The notes under the pieces are model-generated. The model did not search any database, was not told the origin of the DNA, and worked only from the letters and a program-made list of their open reading frames with translations. A stretch of DNA of 5,937 nucleotides from DATDSR01 sp036517855 (GTDB lineage: Bacteria; Patescibacteriota; Minisyncoccia; Phycocordibacterales; DATDSR01), in contig DATDSR010000050.1 in NCBI GenBank assembly GCA_036517855.1, positions 1 to 5,937 on the forward strand. The letters are read 5' to 3'. A program made the translations under genes and the position numbers. Positions 1 through 4,459 of this stretch are shown one piece after another; within the stretch, counting starts at the first letter, position 1; each line of letters begins with the position of its first letter.

Positions 1-681
1 ACTGGCTTCGTCGGGTCGGCCGAGGTCGGTCTTCAGCAGATCCGGGTAAGCGCCCAGGATCTCGCGCACGTCGCCCTCTGGTACAAGCGCGTTGGCCTCG
101 GTCATGGCATCGTCTACCACACTTGCCGGGTCTCTGCCCTCACTTGTTTCGAGATCAGCCAAAACCCTATCAAGCATGAGTCGAAGTGAACTTCTGACAG
201 CCGTGACGCTCTCAAGAGTGTCACTTTCGTGAGGCACCTTCTCCATCGCTTCGTCGAAGCGCTCCAGGATATGTTTGCCCGACCGTTCCTCGAGCTCTCG
301 ATGGAGCTTGCGTTTCTCGGCCCAGTTATGGGTGAACTTTTGTAGTTTTTGTCCTAGTCCAGAAAGCGTGGACCTGCCGGCCCAAGCCAGCAAATGCATC
401 CCTGCTCCGAGGATAGCGACCGGTATCAGTGTGGTGCTAAAGGCCTCCATGAATGCTAGGATTGTTGAGCAGAATACAGCTCCTGCAATCGAAGCACCGA
501 AGAGGAAGAAGGTTGTGCCGTCGTCGAGGATATTGCGCATGTGCAGGCTGAGCATTCGACAGACACCCTCGACATCTTCGAGGTTATTGTCACTGTCGAT
601 CCAAACTCCAACCGCGATTGTGGCGAGTACTGCAGCCGCAAAATACGCACCGATGAAAGCGAGAAACAGCTCGACGCCCAC
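1..681 (-). CDS. Membrane protein of unknown function, paralogue A (3' end beyond window)
   Basis: I do not recognise the family. The reverse strand is open from a GTG at 681-679 to the window edge, giving 227 residues in frame with no stop, so the C-terminus is missing. Three hydrophobic segments are visible at about residues 3-28, 57-80 and 83-102. They are followed by a charged, helix-rich, probably cytosolic part. From residue 129 it aligns without gaps to the next gene (911-1894): both have EL..RS...IL.RFDEA, then R..L....L..L, then EANAL.P..DV.EILG.YP at about 195-213. The N-termini also match (MG.E..LA.IG.Y). The start is set by AAGGAGGTG (686-694, minus), with spacing like its paralogue. 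A third transmembrane-type segment plus a long soluble tail would suit a membrane-anchored scaffold or sensor, but no catalytic motif is visible. Gene reality is well supported by the paralogy; function is unknown. Confidence 0.85.
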   Translation of the reverse strand, partial: MGVELFLAFIGAYFAAAVLATIAVGVWIDSDNNLEDVEGVCRMLSLHMRNILDDGTTFFLFGASIAGAVFCSTILAFMEAFSTTLIPVAILGAGMHLLAWAGRSTLSGLGQKLQKFTHNWAEKRKLHRELEERSGKHILERFDEAMEKVPHESDTLESVTAVRSSLRLMLDRVLADLETSEGRDPASVVDDAMTEANALVPEGDVREILGAYPDLLKTDLGRPDEAS

Positions 682-685
682 GAGG

Positions 686-714
686 CACCTCCTTGTCTCG
701 AGTTGGTTCGAGAC
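686..714 (-). promoter_or_regulatory. Ribosome binding site with adjacent leader hairpin of paralogue A
   Basis: On the minus strand a perfect 7-bp hairpin (GTCTCGA / TCGAGAC, 6-nt loop, 695-714) directly abuts the Shine-Dalgarno AAGGAGGTG (686-694), which lies four bases before the GTG start. The hairpin is an insertion relative to paralogue B, whose leader is otherwise closely similar. It could affect ribosome access, but that is inference. Confidence 0.5.
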
Positions 715-715
715 T

Positions 716-771
716 TGATTCGGAATTTACGAAGACCGAGGAAAAAGCTTTAAATACATTGCCACACTTGC
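716..771 (-). promoter_or_regulatory. Conserved leader/promoter block, copy A
   Basis: This 56-nt block is repeated without gaps at 1908-1963, in the same orientation and in the same position upstream of the paralogous gene. I count 49 of 56 identical bases, which is higher than the coding regions appear to be. It contains an AGCTTTTT run, a CGGTCTTCG core and an interrupted palindrome ATTC-C-GAAT on the minus strand. It probably carries a shared promoter or operator. I cannot fix a convincing -35/-10 pair. One weak option is TTGCAA, 17 nt, CAATGT. Confidence 0.55.
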
Positions 772-787
772 TTTAACTTTGCAAATT

Positions 788-834
788 AAACAAACTTAAC
801 AAACCTTACAAACTGAACAAACGTTTAAACAAAC
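788..834 (+). repeat. 9-nt-phased AAAC array A1 (single arm)
   Basis: AAAC occurs at 788, 792, 801, 810, 819, 827 and 831, with spacings 4, 9, 9, 9, 8 and 4. Unit variants include AAACTTAAC and AAACTGAAC. The 13-mer AAACTTAACAAAC (792-804) and the 14-mer AAACTGAACAAACG (810-823) recur exactly in array A2 at 2229-2241 and 2247-2260. No inverted partner and no four-helix-bundle gene is visible beside this copy. Confidence 0.75.
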
Positions 835-862
835 GTCAAAGTCCTAAATATTTCAAAACTGG

Positions 863-894
863 AAAAGAAAACAGGGGACCGACTTGGTCCCCTG
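863..894 (-). terminator. Intrinsic terminator of paralogue B
   Basis: A perfect 9-bp hairpin (CAGGGGACC 872-880 with GGTCCCCTG 886-894, 5-nt loop) is followed on the minus strand by TTTTCTTTTCC. It begins 17 nt after the TAA stop of the gene at 911-1894 and has the standard rho-independent form. It therefore separates the two paralogues into independent transcripts. Confidence 0.9.
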
Positions 895-910
895 CGTAGA
901 GAGTGATGAC

Positions 911-1894
911 TTACGACTGTTCGTGTTTGCGTGCCAGCCGGTTGGCCTCCGCCGGGATTTCGGTCCCTTGAGCTTCGGGTTTTGGGGTTGTACGCAAGGC
1001 ATCACTGATGGCCTGCTGCACCTTGCCCGTTTCGAATAGCTCAAGTGCCGTCCCCTGTGCGGCTGTTGGCCGGATTGATGAGAAGACCGCGTCGAGTGTC
1101 TCTCTCAAGCTTTCGAGTTTGTTGAGCTCGCCCGATGCTCCAGCCGAAGCGATAGCCTCTGGCAAGGTCATGACTACGAACATAATTGCCTCAACAGCCG
1201 CCTCGAGCTTGTGTCTGACTTCTTTGGGGCGAGTGGCATCTGCTTGCAATCGGGCCGGATAGTCGCCCAAGATTTCGGTGACGTCGGCACCAGGGAAAAG
1301 CGCATTCGCCTCACGGAGTTTTGTTGCTACCGTGTCGGCGCCTTCGTCCTGACTGATGTCGAGCTGGGCTAGGATTTGCTCCAAGAGCAAGCGCAAGGCG
1401 GTTGTGGCCTTGTTGAGATTCGCCAAACTCTCGCTCGAGAAAGGGATGCGTCTGACGGCCTCGTCGAACCGCGCCAAGATGCGCGAGCTCGAACGATTAG
1501 CAAGCTCTTGCTTGAGTCTGCGTTGTTCAGCCCGGGCTTGGAAGTAGCCCTTCACCCTTCGCCACAAAGGTGGCAAGGTGTAGAAGCCTACCCAACCCAA
1601 CACGTGGAGAGTGGCACCAGCTAGCGCTGCATAAAGAATTGAGTTAGGCGAAGTTCTGTAGATGTCCGCCAGTTTGCCTGCCGTTATGAGGCTGGCCGCT
1701 CCTCCAAGAATTGAGACAAAAAACATGACAAATGCAAATACGCTTTCTTGTCCTGTTTCTTTTCCTGTCGCAAAGAAGCTAAGTGCTCTGTCAATTAGTC
1801 TGTCGGGCGCGTTCCTTTTGATGAGGAACATGGCAACTACCCAGCTTGTTAGCAGATAGCCCCCGATAAGGGCAAGTAGAATCTCGATGCCCAT
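911..1894 (-). CDS. Membrane protein of unknown function, paralogue B
   Basis: A 327-residue protein that I do not recognise. Three hydrophobic segments are visible at about residues 2-25, 51-77 and 84-107. A basic stretch follows (WRRVKG, RAEQRRLKQE at about 111-130). The remainder is about 200 residues, helix-rich and probably cytosolic, including a mildly hydrophobic patch at 231-252 and a Pro/Glu-rich polar tail. It is a tandem paralogue of the gene at 1-681, with shared motifs IL.RFDEA (139-146) and EANAL.P..DV.EILG.YP (195-213). The ATG at 1894-1892 is chosen because GGGAGGTG (1899-1906) precedes it by four bases and the N-terminus matches the paralogue. It ends at TAA and is followed by a strong terminator. 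It carries its own copy of the conserved leader block. No enzymatic motif is seen. A membrane-anchored structural or signalling role is only a guess. Confidence 0.88.
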   Translation of the reverse strand: MGIEILLALIGGYLLTSWVVAMFLIKRNAPDRLIDRALSFFATGKETGQESVFAFVMFFVSILGGAASLITAGKLADIYRTSPNSILYAALAGATLHVLGWVGFYTLPPLWRRVKGYFQARAEQRRLKQELANRSSSRILARFDEAVRRIPFSSESLANLNKATTALRLLLEQILAQLDISQDEGADTVATKLREANALFPGADVTEILGDYPARLQADATRPKEVRHKLEAAVEAIMFVVMTLPEAIASAGASGELNKLESLRETLDAVFSSIRPTAAQGTALELFETGKVQQAISDALRTTPKPEAQGTEIPAEANRLARKHEQS

Positions 1895-1907
1895 GTGGCA
1901 CCTCCCA

Positions 1908-1963
1908 TGATTCGGAATTGACGAAGACCGAGTAAAAAGCTAAAAATACGTTACCATACTTGC
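1908..1963 (-). promoter_or_regulatory. Conserved leader/promoter block, copy B
   Basis: This is the partner of the block at 716-771 (49 of 56 identical, no gaps). It lies only two bases upstream of the Shine-Dalgarno sequence of paralogue B, and it lacks the hairpin insertion present in copy A. It occupies most of the 119-nt gap between rpmB and this gene, so the gene is probably transcribed from here. A weak promoter reading is TTGCTT, 17 nt, TAACGT on the minus strand. Confidence 0.55.
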
Positions 1964-2013
1964 AGAATTAAAGCAAGTGTTCGAGTTTGAGAGGTACTTC
2001 TTAAAATTGCTGG

Positions 2014-2220
2014 CTACTTAACTCGCTTTAGCAGGAGGTGTTTGCCCTTCTTCATGCACTTGGTGCAGATTTTCATGCGTGAGCCGTCAGTGAGTTTGGC
2101 CCACTGGAGATTGGGTTGTTTGCGAGTAATACCGCTAGGGTTGTACTTGGTGGCGCGGATGCGGTTAGAGTAACCGCCAGCCCGCATCCCGGTTTTATCG
2201 CAAATTGGACAGAGTTTCAT
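2014..2220 (-). CDS. rpmB: Large-subunit ribosomal protein bL28
   Basis: A 68-residue basic protein of the usual bL28 size. It opens with MKLCPICDKTG and has the typical middle (R.TK......R.QPNLQ) and end (DG...KICTKCMKKGK). Two CxxC pairs, C4/C7 and C52/C55, make the zinc-binding form of the family. bL28 is a structural component of the 50S subunit near the E site. The ATG is preceded by no Shine-Dalgarno. Upstream lies the AAAC array A2, so the mRNA leader would consist of its complement. It is on the same strand as the four-helix-bundle gene, 99 nt downstream of it, and may be read through from it. No terminator is visible after the stop. Confidence 0.95.
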   Translation of the reverse strand: MKLCPICDKTGMRAGGYSNRIRATKYNPSGITRKQPNLQWAKLTDGSRMKICTKCMKKGKHLLLKRVK

Positions 2221-2228
2221 AACAGATT

Positions 2229-2311
2229 AAACTTAACAAACTAATCAAACTGAACAAACGGCTCAAACAAACTTACTAAACAGCTCAAACAAGATAACAA
2301 ACTTGCCAAAC
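2229..2311 (+). repeat. 9-nt-phased AAAC array A2 (left arm of inverted pair)
   Basis: AAAC occurs ten times, at 2229, 2238, 2247, 2256, 2265, 2269, 2278, 2287, 2299 and 2308. Spacings are 9, 9, 9, 9, 4, 9, 9, 12 and 9. Units resemble AAACTTAAC, AAACTGAAC and AAACGGCTC. It ends nine bases before the stop codon of the four-helix-bundle gene. It is inverted relative to array A3 on the other side of that gene. The longest exact inverted matches are 14 nt (2261-2274 with 2702-2715) and 13 nt (2229-2241 with 2725-2737), and they are nested. Confidence 0.85.
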
Positions 2312-2319
2312 AAATGCAA

Positions 2320-2694
2320 CTATTGGGACTTGGTAATTATGGCATTCATGATTTTGAGATACTCGGTGGCTTCGCTGGCGAGTTTGGCACATTCGTCTTT
2401 GGTTGATTTGCTTTCGCCACAATCTATGAGCTCGAGCCAGTAGCGAGTTTCCTTTGCTTCCTTTAGGCTAATCTTTAGGCGCATTATGAAATCCTTCTTA
2501 CTCATACTCTCGTTTGCCTCGATATAGTTAGCCCCTATCGAACCAGATGAGCGCACAACCTGTTTTGTATCCTCCATATTTGCCACAGATCGTGGCAACT
2601 TTTTCACAAACTCTCGCACCTTCCTGGCGAAATTTTGGGTCCTCTTCTCCAGATCCCAATCTGCCCTGTTTAATTTGTTTGTTGCGTTTACCAC
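2320..2694 (-). CDS. Four-helix-bundle protein (23S rRNA intervening-sequence / Avd-like family)
   Basis: A 124-residue helical protein. Residues about 12-124 read as the family found inside 23S rRNA intervening sequences and as free-standing genes in Patescibacteria: DWDLEKRT..FA.KVREFVKKLPRS, then the signature SSGSIGANYIEANES at about 50-64, then KKDFIMRLKIS.KEAKETRYWLELI. The fold is an antiparallel four-helix bundle that forms pentameric rings in studied relatives, and basic helices suggest nucleic-acid binding. The cellular role of free-standing copies is not settled. The GTG at 2694-2692 is the first available start and has no Shine-Dalgarno. The first nine residues (MVNATNKLN) are encoded by repeat array A3, with Asn every third residue, so the start is uncertain. 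Repeat arrays on both sides are inverted, as though gene and arms were one element. It lies between rpmB (same strand) and the divergent protease. Confidence 0.9.
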   Translation of the reverse strand: MVNATNKLNRADWDLEKRTQNFARKVREFVKKLPRSVANMEDTKQVVRSSGSIGANYIEANESMSKKDFIMRLKISLKEAKETRYWLELIDCGESKSTKDECAKLASEATEYLKIMNAIITKSQ

Positions 2695-2746
2695 GTTTGA
2701 AAAGTTTGTTTGAGCGTTTGAGATGTTTGTTAAGTTTGAGCAGTTT
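2668..2746 (-). repeat. 9-nt-phased AAAC array A3 (right arm of inverted pair)
   Basis: On the plus strand GTTT starts at 2668, 2677, 2686, 2695, 2704, 2708, 2716, 2725, 2734 and 2743. Spacings are 9, 9, 9, 9, 4, 8, 9, 9 and 9. It thus has ten units, and, read from the minus strand, the 4-nt doublet falls between units five and six exactly as in A2. The array covers the 5' leader and the first codons of the four-helix-bundle gene and ends about 30 nt before the M50 protease start. Confidence 0.85.
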
Positions 2747-2765
2747 CTAGATCTCTATGTTAGCA

Positions 2766-2793
2766 TGTATAAACGATGAATGCCGTGTTGCAA
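2766..2793 (-). promoter_or_regulatory. Possible promoter for the four-helix-bundle / rpmB unit
   Basis: On the minus strand TTGCAA (2788-2793) and TATACA (2766-2771) are 16 nt apart, upstream of array A3. It overlaps the start of the divergent protease gene. Matches to consensus are modest, so this is a tentative call. Confidence 0.22.
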
Positions 2794-3381
2794 ATAGTGA
2801 TACTTATATTTTCGGCCATCCTCCACGAGGTGGCGCACGGTTACGTAGCCTACTCGCTGGGTGACCCAACGGCTAAGTACGCTGGGCGACTAACTCTCAA
2901 TCCGCTGGCGCACTTAGACATCACGGGCTCAATTGTCTTGCCAATCCTCTTATATCTAAGTACGGCAGGTCAATTTGTTTTCGGCTGGGCTAAGCCCGTG
3001 CCCTACAATCCTTACAACCTCCGCGGTGGCAAGTGGGGCCCGGTCTACGTTGCTCTTGCCGGACCAGCCACAAATTTGCTCATCGCGGTTCTCTTCAGTT
3101 TGATTGTACGTTTTGCCGCCACTTCACTTCCTCCCGCGTTTATCTCAGTGGCAGTGATGATTGTGATTATTAACGTAGTACTGGCCGTGTTTAATCTCAT
3201 CCCTGTGCCGCCCCTTGATGGCTCCAAGTTGCTCCTCGCCCTCATGCCCCCATCCTGGCAACCGCTTGAGGATTTCCTCAACCGTTACCAGATGTTCGTA
3301 CTTCTCTTCATCGTCTTCTTCGGTTGGCAAATCATAGCCTACCCAGTAAACCTCATCATCTCTTTACTTTTGCCGATTTGA
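2776..3381 (+). CDS. Site-2 protease family (M50) intramembrane metalloprotease
   Basis: A 201-residue, strongly hydrophobic protein with the M50 hallmarks. HEVAH at 17-21 is the zinc-binding HExxH within the first membrane segment. NLIPVPPLDG at 140-149 carries the third zinc ligand, Asp148. Also present are GWAKPVP (70-76) and AGPATN (95-100), typical of the compact, PDZ-less group related to SpoIVFB and RIP proteases and common in Patescibacteria. The enzyme cleaves peptide bonds of membrane-embedded substrates. No substrate, anti-sigma factor or partner is encoded nearby. About five to six membrane segments are visible. The ATG at 2776 lies just before the first hydrophobic segment, as in relatives, and has no Shine-Dalgarno. 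TATGTT at 2756-2761 or TATAAA at 2768-2773 are weak -10 candidates. The TGA stop lies inside the hairpin that follows. Confidence 0.95.
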   Translation: MNAVLQIVILIFSAILHEVAHGYVAYSLGDPTAKYAGRLTLNPLAHLDITGSIVLPILLYLSTAGQFVFGWAKPVPYNPYNLRGGKWGPVYVALAGPATNLLIAVLFSLIVRFAATSLPPAFISVAVMIVIINVVLAVFNLIPVPPLDGSKLLLALMPPSWQPLEDFLNRYQMFVLLFIVFFGWQIIAYPVNLIISLLLPI

Positions 3382-3405
3382 TCCGCCAGTTGGCGGAATC
3401 AAATC
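3375..3405 (+). repeat. GC-rich palindrome over the protease stop codon
   Basis: A 14-bp imperfect hairpin: GATTTGATCCGCCA (3375-3388) pairs with TGGCGG-A-ATCAAATC (3391-3405), with one bulged A and a 2-nt loop. The TGA stop at 3379-3381 is within the left arm. Palindromes built around CCGCCA/TGGCGG are frequent between genes in Patescibacteria. No T-run follows, so alone it is a poor terminator but may protect the 3' end of the mRNA. Confidence 0.7.
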
Positions 3406-3409
3406 GAGC

Positions 3410-3460
3410 ATCCCGCCGAAGCTCGAGCATAGCGAGATGCGAAGGGGGATTGATTTTTCT
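3410..3460 (+). terminator. Imperfect hairpin and T-tract ending the protease transcript
   Basis: ATCCC-G-CC (3410-3417) pairs with GGGGGAT (3444-3450) around one bulged G. Inside is a short CTCG/CGAG stem (3422-3425 with 3432-3435). The tail TGATTTTTCTT follows. It stands directly after the 3375-3405 palindrome, so the protease is closed by two stacked hairpins. Confidence 0.65.
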
Positions 3461-3500
3461 TCCTGTAGAGTTAGAGTATAGGAGGAAAGAGAGGTGACCA

Positions 3501-3839
3501 TTGAAGTGTAGAGAGTACGTGTATTCGAATCAGGGAAACGTCGATCGGTGTCGCCTTAACGACGGGCATAGCCAACATGTGGAACACGAAGTAGTTCTGG
3601 CTAGTACGACGAAGATCTTTCGGTGGGTCGCGGGAGCACTCCAGTGTGATCATGTGCGGTCTTATAATAACGAGCACGGTACTATAACTATTTACTGCCT
3701 GCGTGTTTGCAAACACAAGGGCGAGTGCAATGGTATTGATATCCGCACGGGGGAATGTGTCTTCTGGGATGACGACGCCACCCCTGTCAACATGCGGCGT
3801 CCTGCCCCGCCTGATCTCGCCACCACCACCCGGGCTTAG
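3501..3839 (+). CDS. Cys/His-rich hypothetical protein, probably zinc-binding
   Basis: A 112-residue protein I cannot name. The N-terminal part has C3 and C17 followed by CRLNDGHSQHVEH (17-29). This resembles the C-x-L-x-x-G-H-x-x-H motif found in many small bacterial and phage proteins and suggests a metal site from C3, C17, H23, H26 or H29. A second cluster, C49, C66, C70, C76 and C86 with H51, H59 and H72, could form another site. The C-terminal 20 residues are Pro/Thr/Ala-rich and look unstructured. Translation starts at TTG 3501, supported by AGAGGTGA ending three to four bases upstream, in the same arrangement as the two left-hand membrane genes. It stands alone between a terminator and its own terminator, so it is monocistronic. 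The TAG stop lies in the loop of a 6-bp hairpin. The opposite-strand frame is longer but has no support. Confidence 0.72.
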   Translation: MKCREYVYSNQGNVDRCRLNDGHSQHVEHEVVLASTTKIFRWVAGALQCDHVRSYNNEHGTITIYCLRVCKHKGECNGIDIRTGECVFWDDDATPVNMRRPAPPDLATTTRA

Positions 3840-3845
3840 AGCCCG
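3831..3845 (+). repeat. Hairpin with the stop codon in its loop
   Basis: CGGGCT (3831-3836) and AGCCCG (3840-3845) form a perfect 6-bp stem whose 3-nt loop is the TAG stop of the preceding gene. The left arm, extended as CCCGGGCT (3829-3836), can alternatively pair with AGCCCGGG (3891-3898) in the downstream terminator. Confidence 0.5.
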
Positions 3846-3868
3846 CTCGCGAACCCGACCCAACCGCC

Positions 3869-3914
3869 AGGCCCAGGCTTCTACCCACGGAGCCCGGGCC
3901 TTGCTCTTTTTTAC
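3869..3914 (+). terminator. Strong intrinsic terminator before rpsL
   Basis: A 13-bp stem with one mismatch and one G-T pair: AGGCCCAGGCTTC (3869-3881) with GGAGCCCGGGCCT (3889-3901), 7-nt loop. The tail TGCTCTTTTTTAC follows. It ends the Cys/His-rich gene and isolates the str operon from upstream transcription. Confidence 0.9.
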
Positions 3915-3929
3915 TAATTCCTGTACATT
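3901..3929 (+). promoter_or_regulatory. Candidate rpsL promoter
   Basis: TTGCTC (3901-3906), 17 nt, TACATT (3924-3929). It uses the T-tract of the preceding terminator as its spacer. The expected start of transcription, near 3936, coincides with the first base of the leader hairpin at 3937-3951. Consensus match is fair, and position is good. Confidence 0.4.
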
Positions 3930-3936
3930 ATTGCAG

Positions 3937-3951
3937 TCCCGCCAAGCGGGA
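3937..3951 (+). promoter_or_regulatory. Leader hairpin of rpsL
   Basis: TCCCGC and GCGGGA form a 6-bp stem with a CAA loop, followed by TTTTG, 11 nt before the rpsL ATG. If the upstream promoter is right, it is the very 5' end of the mRNA. It could stabilise the transcript, take part in feedback by a ribosomal protein, or act as a weak attenuator. Confidence 0.5.
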
Positions 3952-3962
3952 TTTTGTATCAA

Positions 3963-4379
3963 ATGCCAACAATCAATCAATTAATACGTCATCCTCGTCA
4001 TGCCGCCAAGCGCCAAGCTCGCACTACGGCTCTTGCTCGTGGCTTTAACACGCTTAAGAATCGCCCCATTTTCTACCCCTCACCCTTCAAACGTGGGGTT
4101 TGCACCGTGGTTAAGACGGTCACGCCGAAGAAGCCTAACTCAGCTTTGCGTAAAGTTGCTCGCGTGCGCCTCACCAATGGTATGGAGGTCACGGCCTATA
4201 TCCCGGGCGTGGGCCACAATTTGCAAGAGCACTCGGTGGTGATGATTCGCGGTGGCCGGGTGAAGGACCTTATTGGTGTGCGTTACCACATTGTGCGTGG
4301 TCGCTTAGATGCCACAGGTGTGGAGGGTCGCAAGCGTGGTCGCTCGAAATACGGCACGAAGATTTCAAAGAAATCTTAA
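3963..4379 (+). CDS. rpsL: Small-subunit ribosomal protein uS12
   Basis: 138 residues, slightly longer than the E. coli protein because of an insertion between the N-terminus and the core (about 17-42). It has clear uS12 blocks: SPFKRGVCT (40-48), TPKKPNSALRKV (54-65), RVRLTNG.EVTAYI (67-80), GHNLQEHSVVMIRGGRVKDL (84-103) and GVRYHIVRG (105-113). It sits at the decoding centre of the 30S subunit. Lys57 and Lys101 match the E. coli streptomycin-related lysines, and Asp102 is the residue that RimO modifies in other bacteria. Residue 104 is Ile (ATT), where Pro is normal. The ATG at 3963 is used because MPTINQL is the family start; an in-frame TTG at 3954 adds only three residues. There is no Shine-Dalgarno. 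rpsG follows after an 80-nt structured gap. Confidence 0.97.
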   Translation: MPTINQLIRHPRHAAKRQARTTALARGFNTLKNRPIFYPSPFKRGVCTVVKTVTPKKPNSALRKVARVRLTNGMEVTAYIPGVGHNLQEHSVVMIRGGRVKDLIGVRYHIVRGRLDATGVEGRKRGRSKYGTKISKKS

Positions 4380-4380
4380 T

Positions 4381-4451
4381 GTTAAATCGTAAATGGCAAA
4401 TGGCAAAACTTAACCCGAATTACATTTACACTTTAACATTTACCATTTAAC
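4381..4451. repeat. Inverted 7-nt-phased AAAT arrays between rpsL and rpsG
   Basis: On the plus strand AAAT/AAAA units start at 4384, 4391, 4398 and 4405, each 7 nt apart. The complementary ATTT/CTTT units start at 4424, 4431, 4438 and 4445, also 7 nt apart. The outer parts form a 15-bp stem with one mismatch (4381-4395 with 4437-4451). The structure starts one base after the rpsL stop and ends eight bases before the rpsG ATG, so it fills the intercistronic gap. There is no Shine-Dalgarno in it. Confidence 0.8.
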
Positions 4452-4459
4452 ATTCCCAT

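Noticed and set aside
275..718. 147-residue plus-strand open frame
   Set aside because: It lies opposite the paralogue A gene, whose reality is supported by homology to paralogue B. Its low-complexity Ser/Arg content is typical of an antisense shadow.
2320..2694. Diversity-generating retroelement, since its Avd accessory protein has the same fold
   Set aside because: No reverse transcriptase, template repeat or variable repeat is visible in the window; the protein reads more like the 23S intervening-sequence type.
2229..2746. CRISPR array
   Set aside because: Units are only 9 nt with a 4-nt conserved core; there are no repeat-spacer units of CRISPR length and no cas genes.
3375..3405. Insertion-sequence terminal repeat or attachment site
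   Set aside because: No transposase or integrase and no matching partner in the window; position over a stop codon fits an mRNA 3'-end hairpin better.
3379..3432. UGA read as an amino acid (as in Gracilibacteria and Absconditabacteria), extending the M50 gene to a TAG
   Set aside because: The extension would run through a palindrome, the protein already has its normal family length, and no other gene has an internal TGA.
3954..3962. Earlier TTG start for rpsL adding three residues
   Set aside because: uS12 proteins begin at MPT.NQL or MATVNQL, which fits the ATG at 3963.
3471..3980. Long minus-strand open frame opposite the Cys/His-rich gene and the rpsL leader
   Set aside because: It runs through the strong terminator and the rpsL start, has no ribosome binding site and no recognisable motif. 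The plus-strand frame has both a Shine-Dalgarno and a plausible metal-site pattern.
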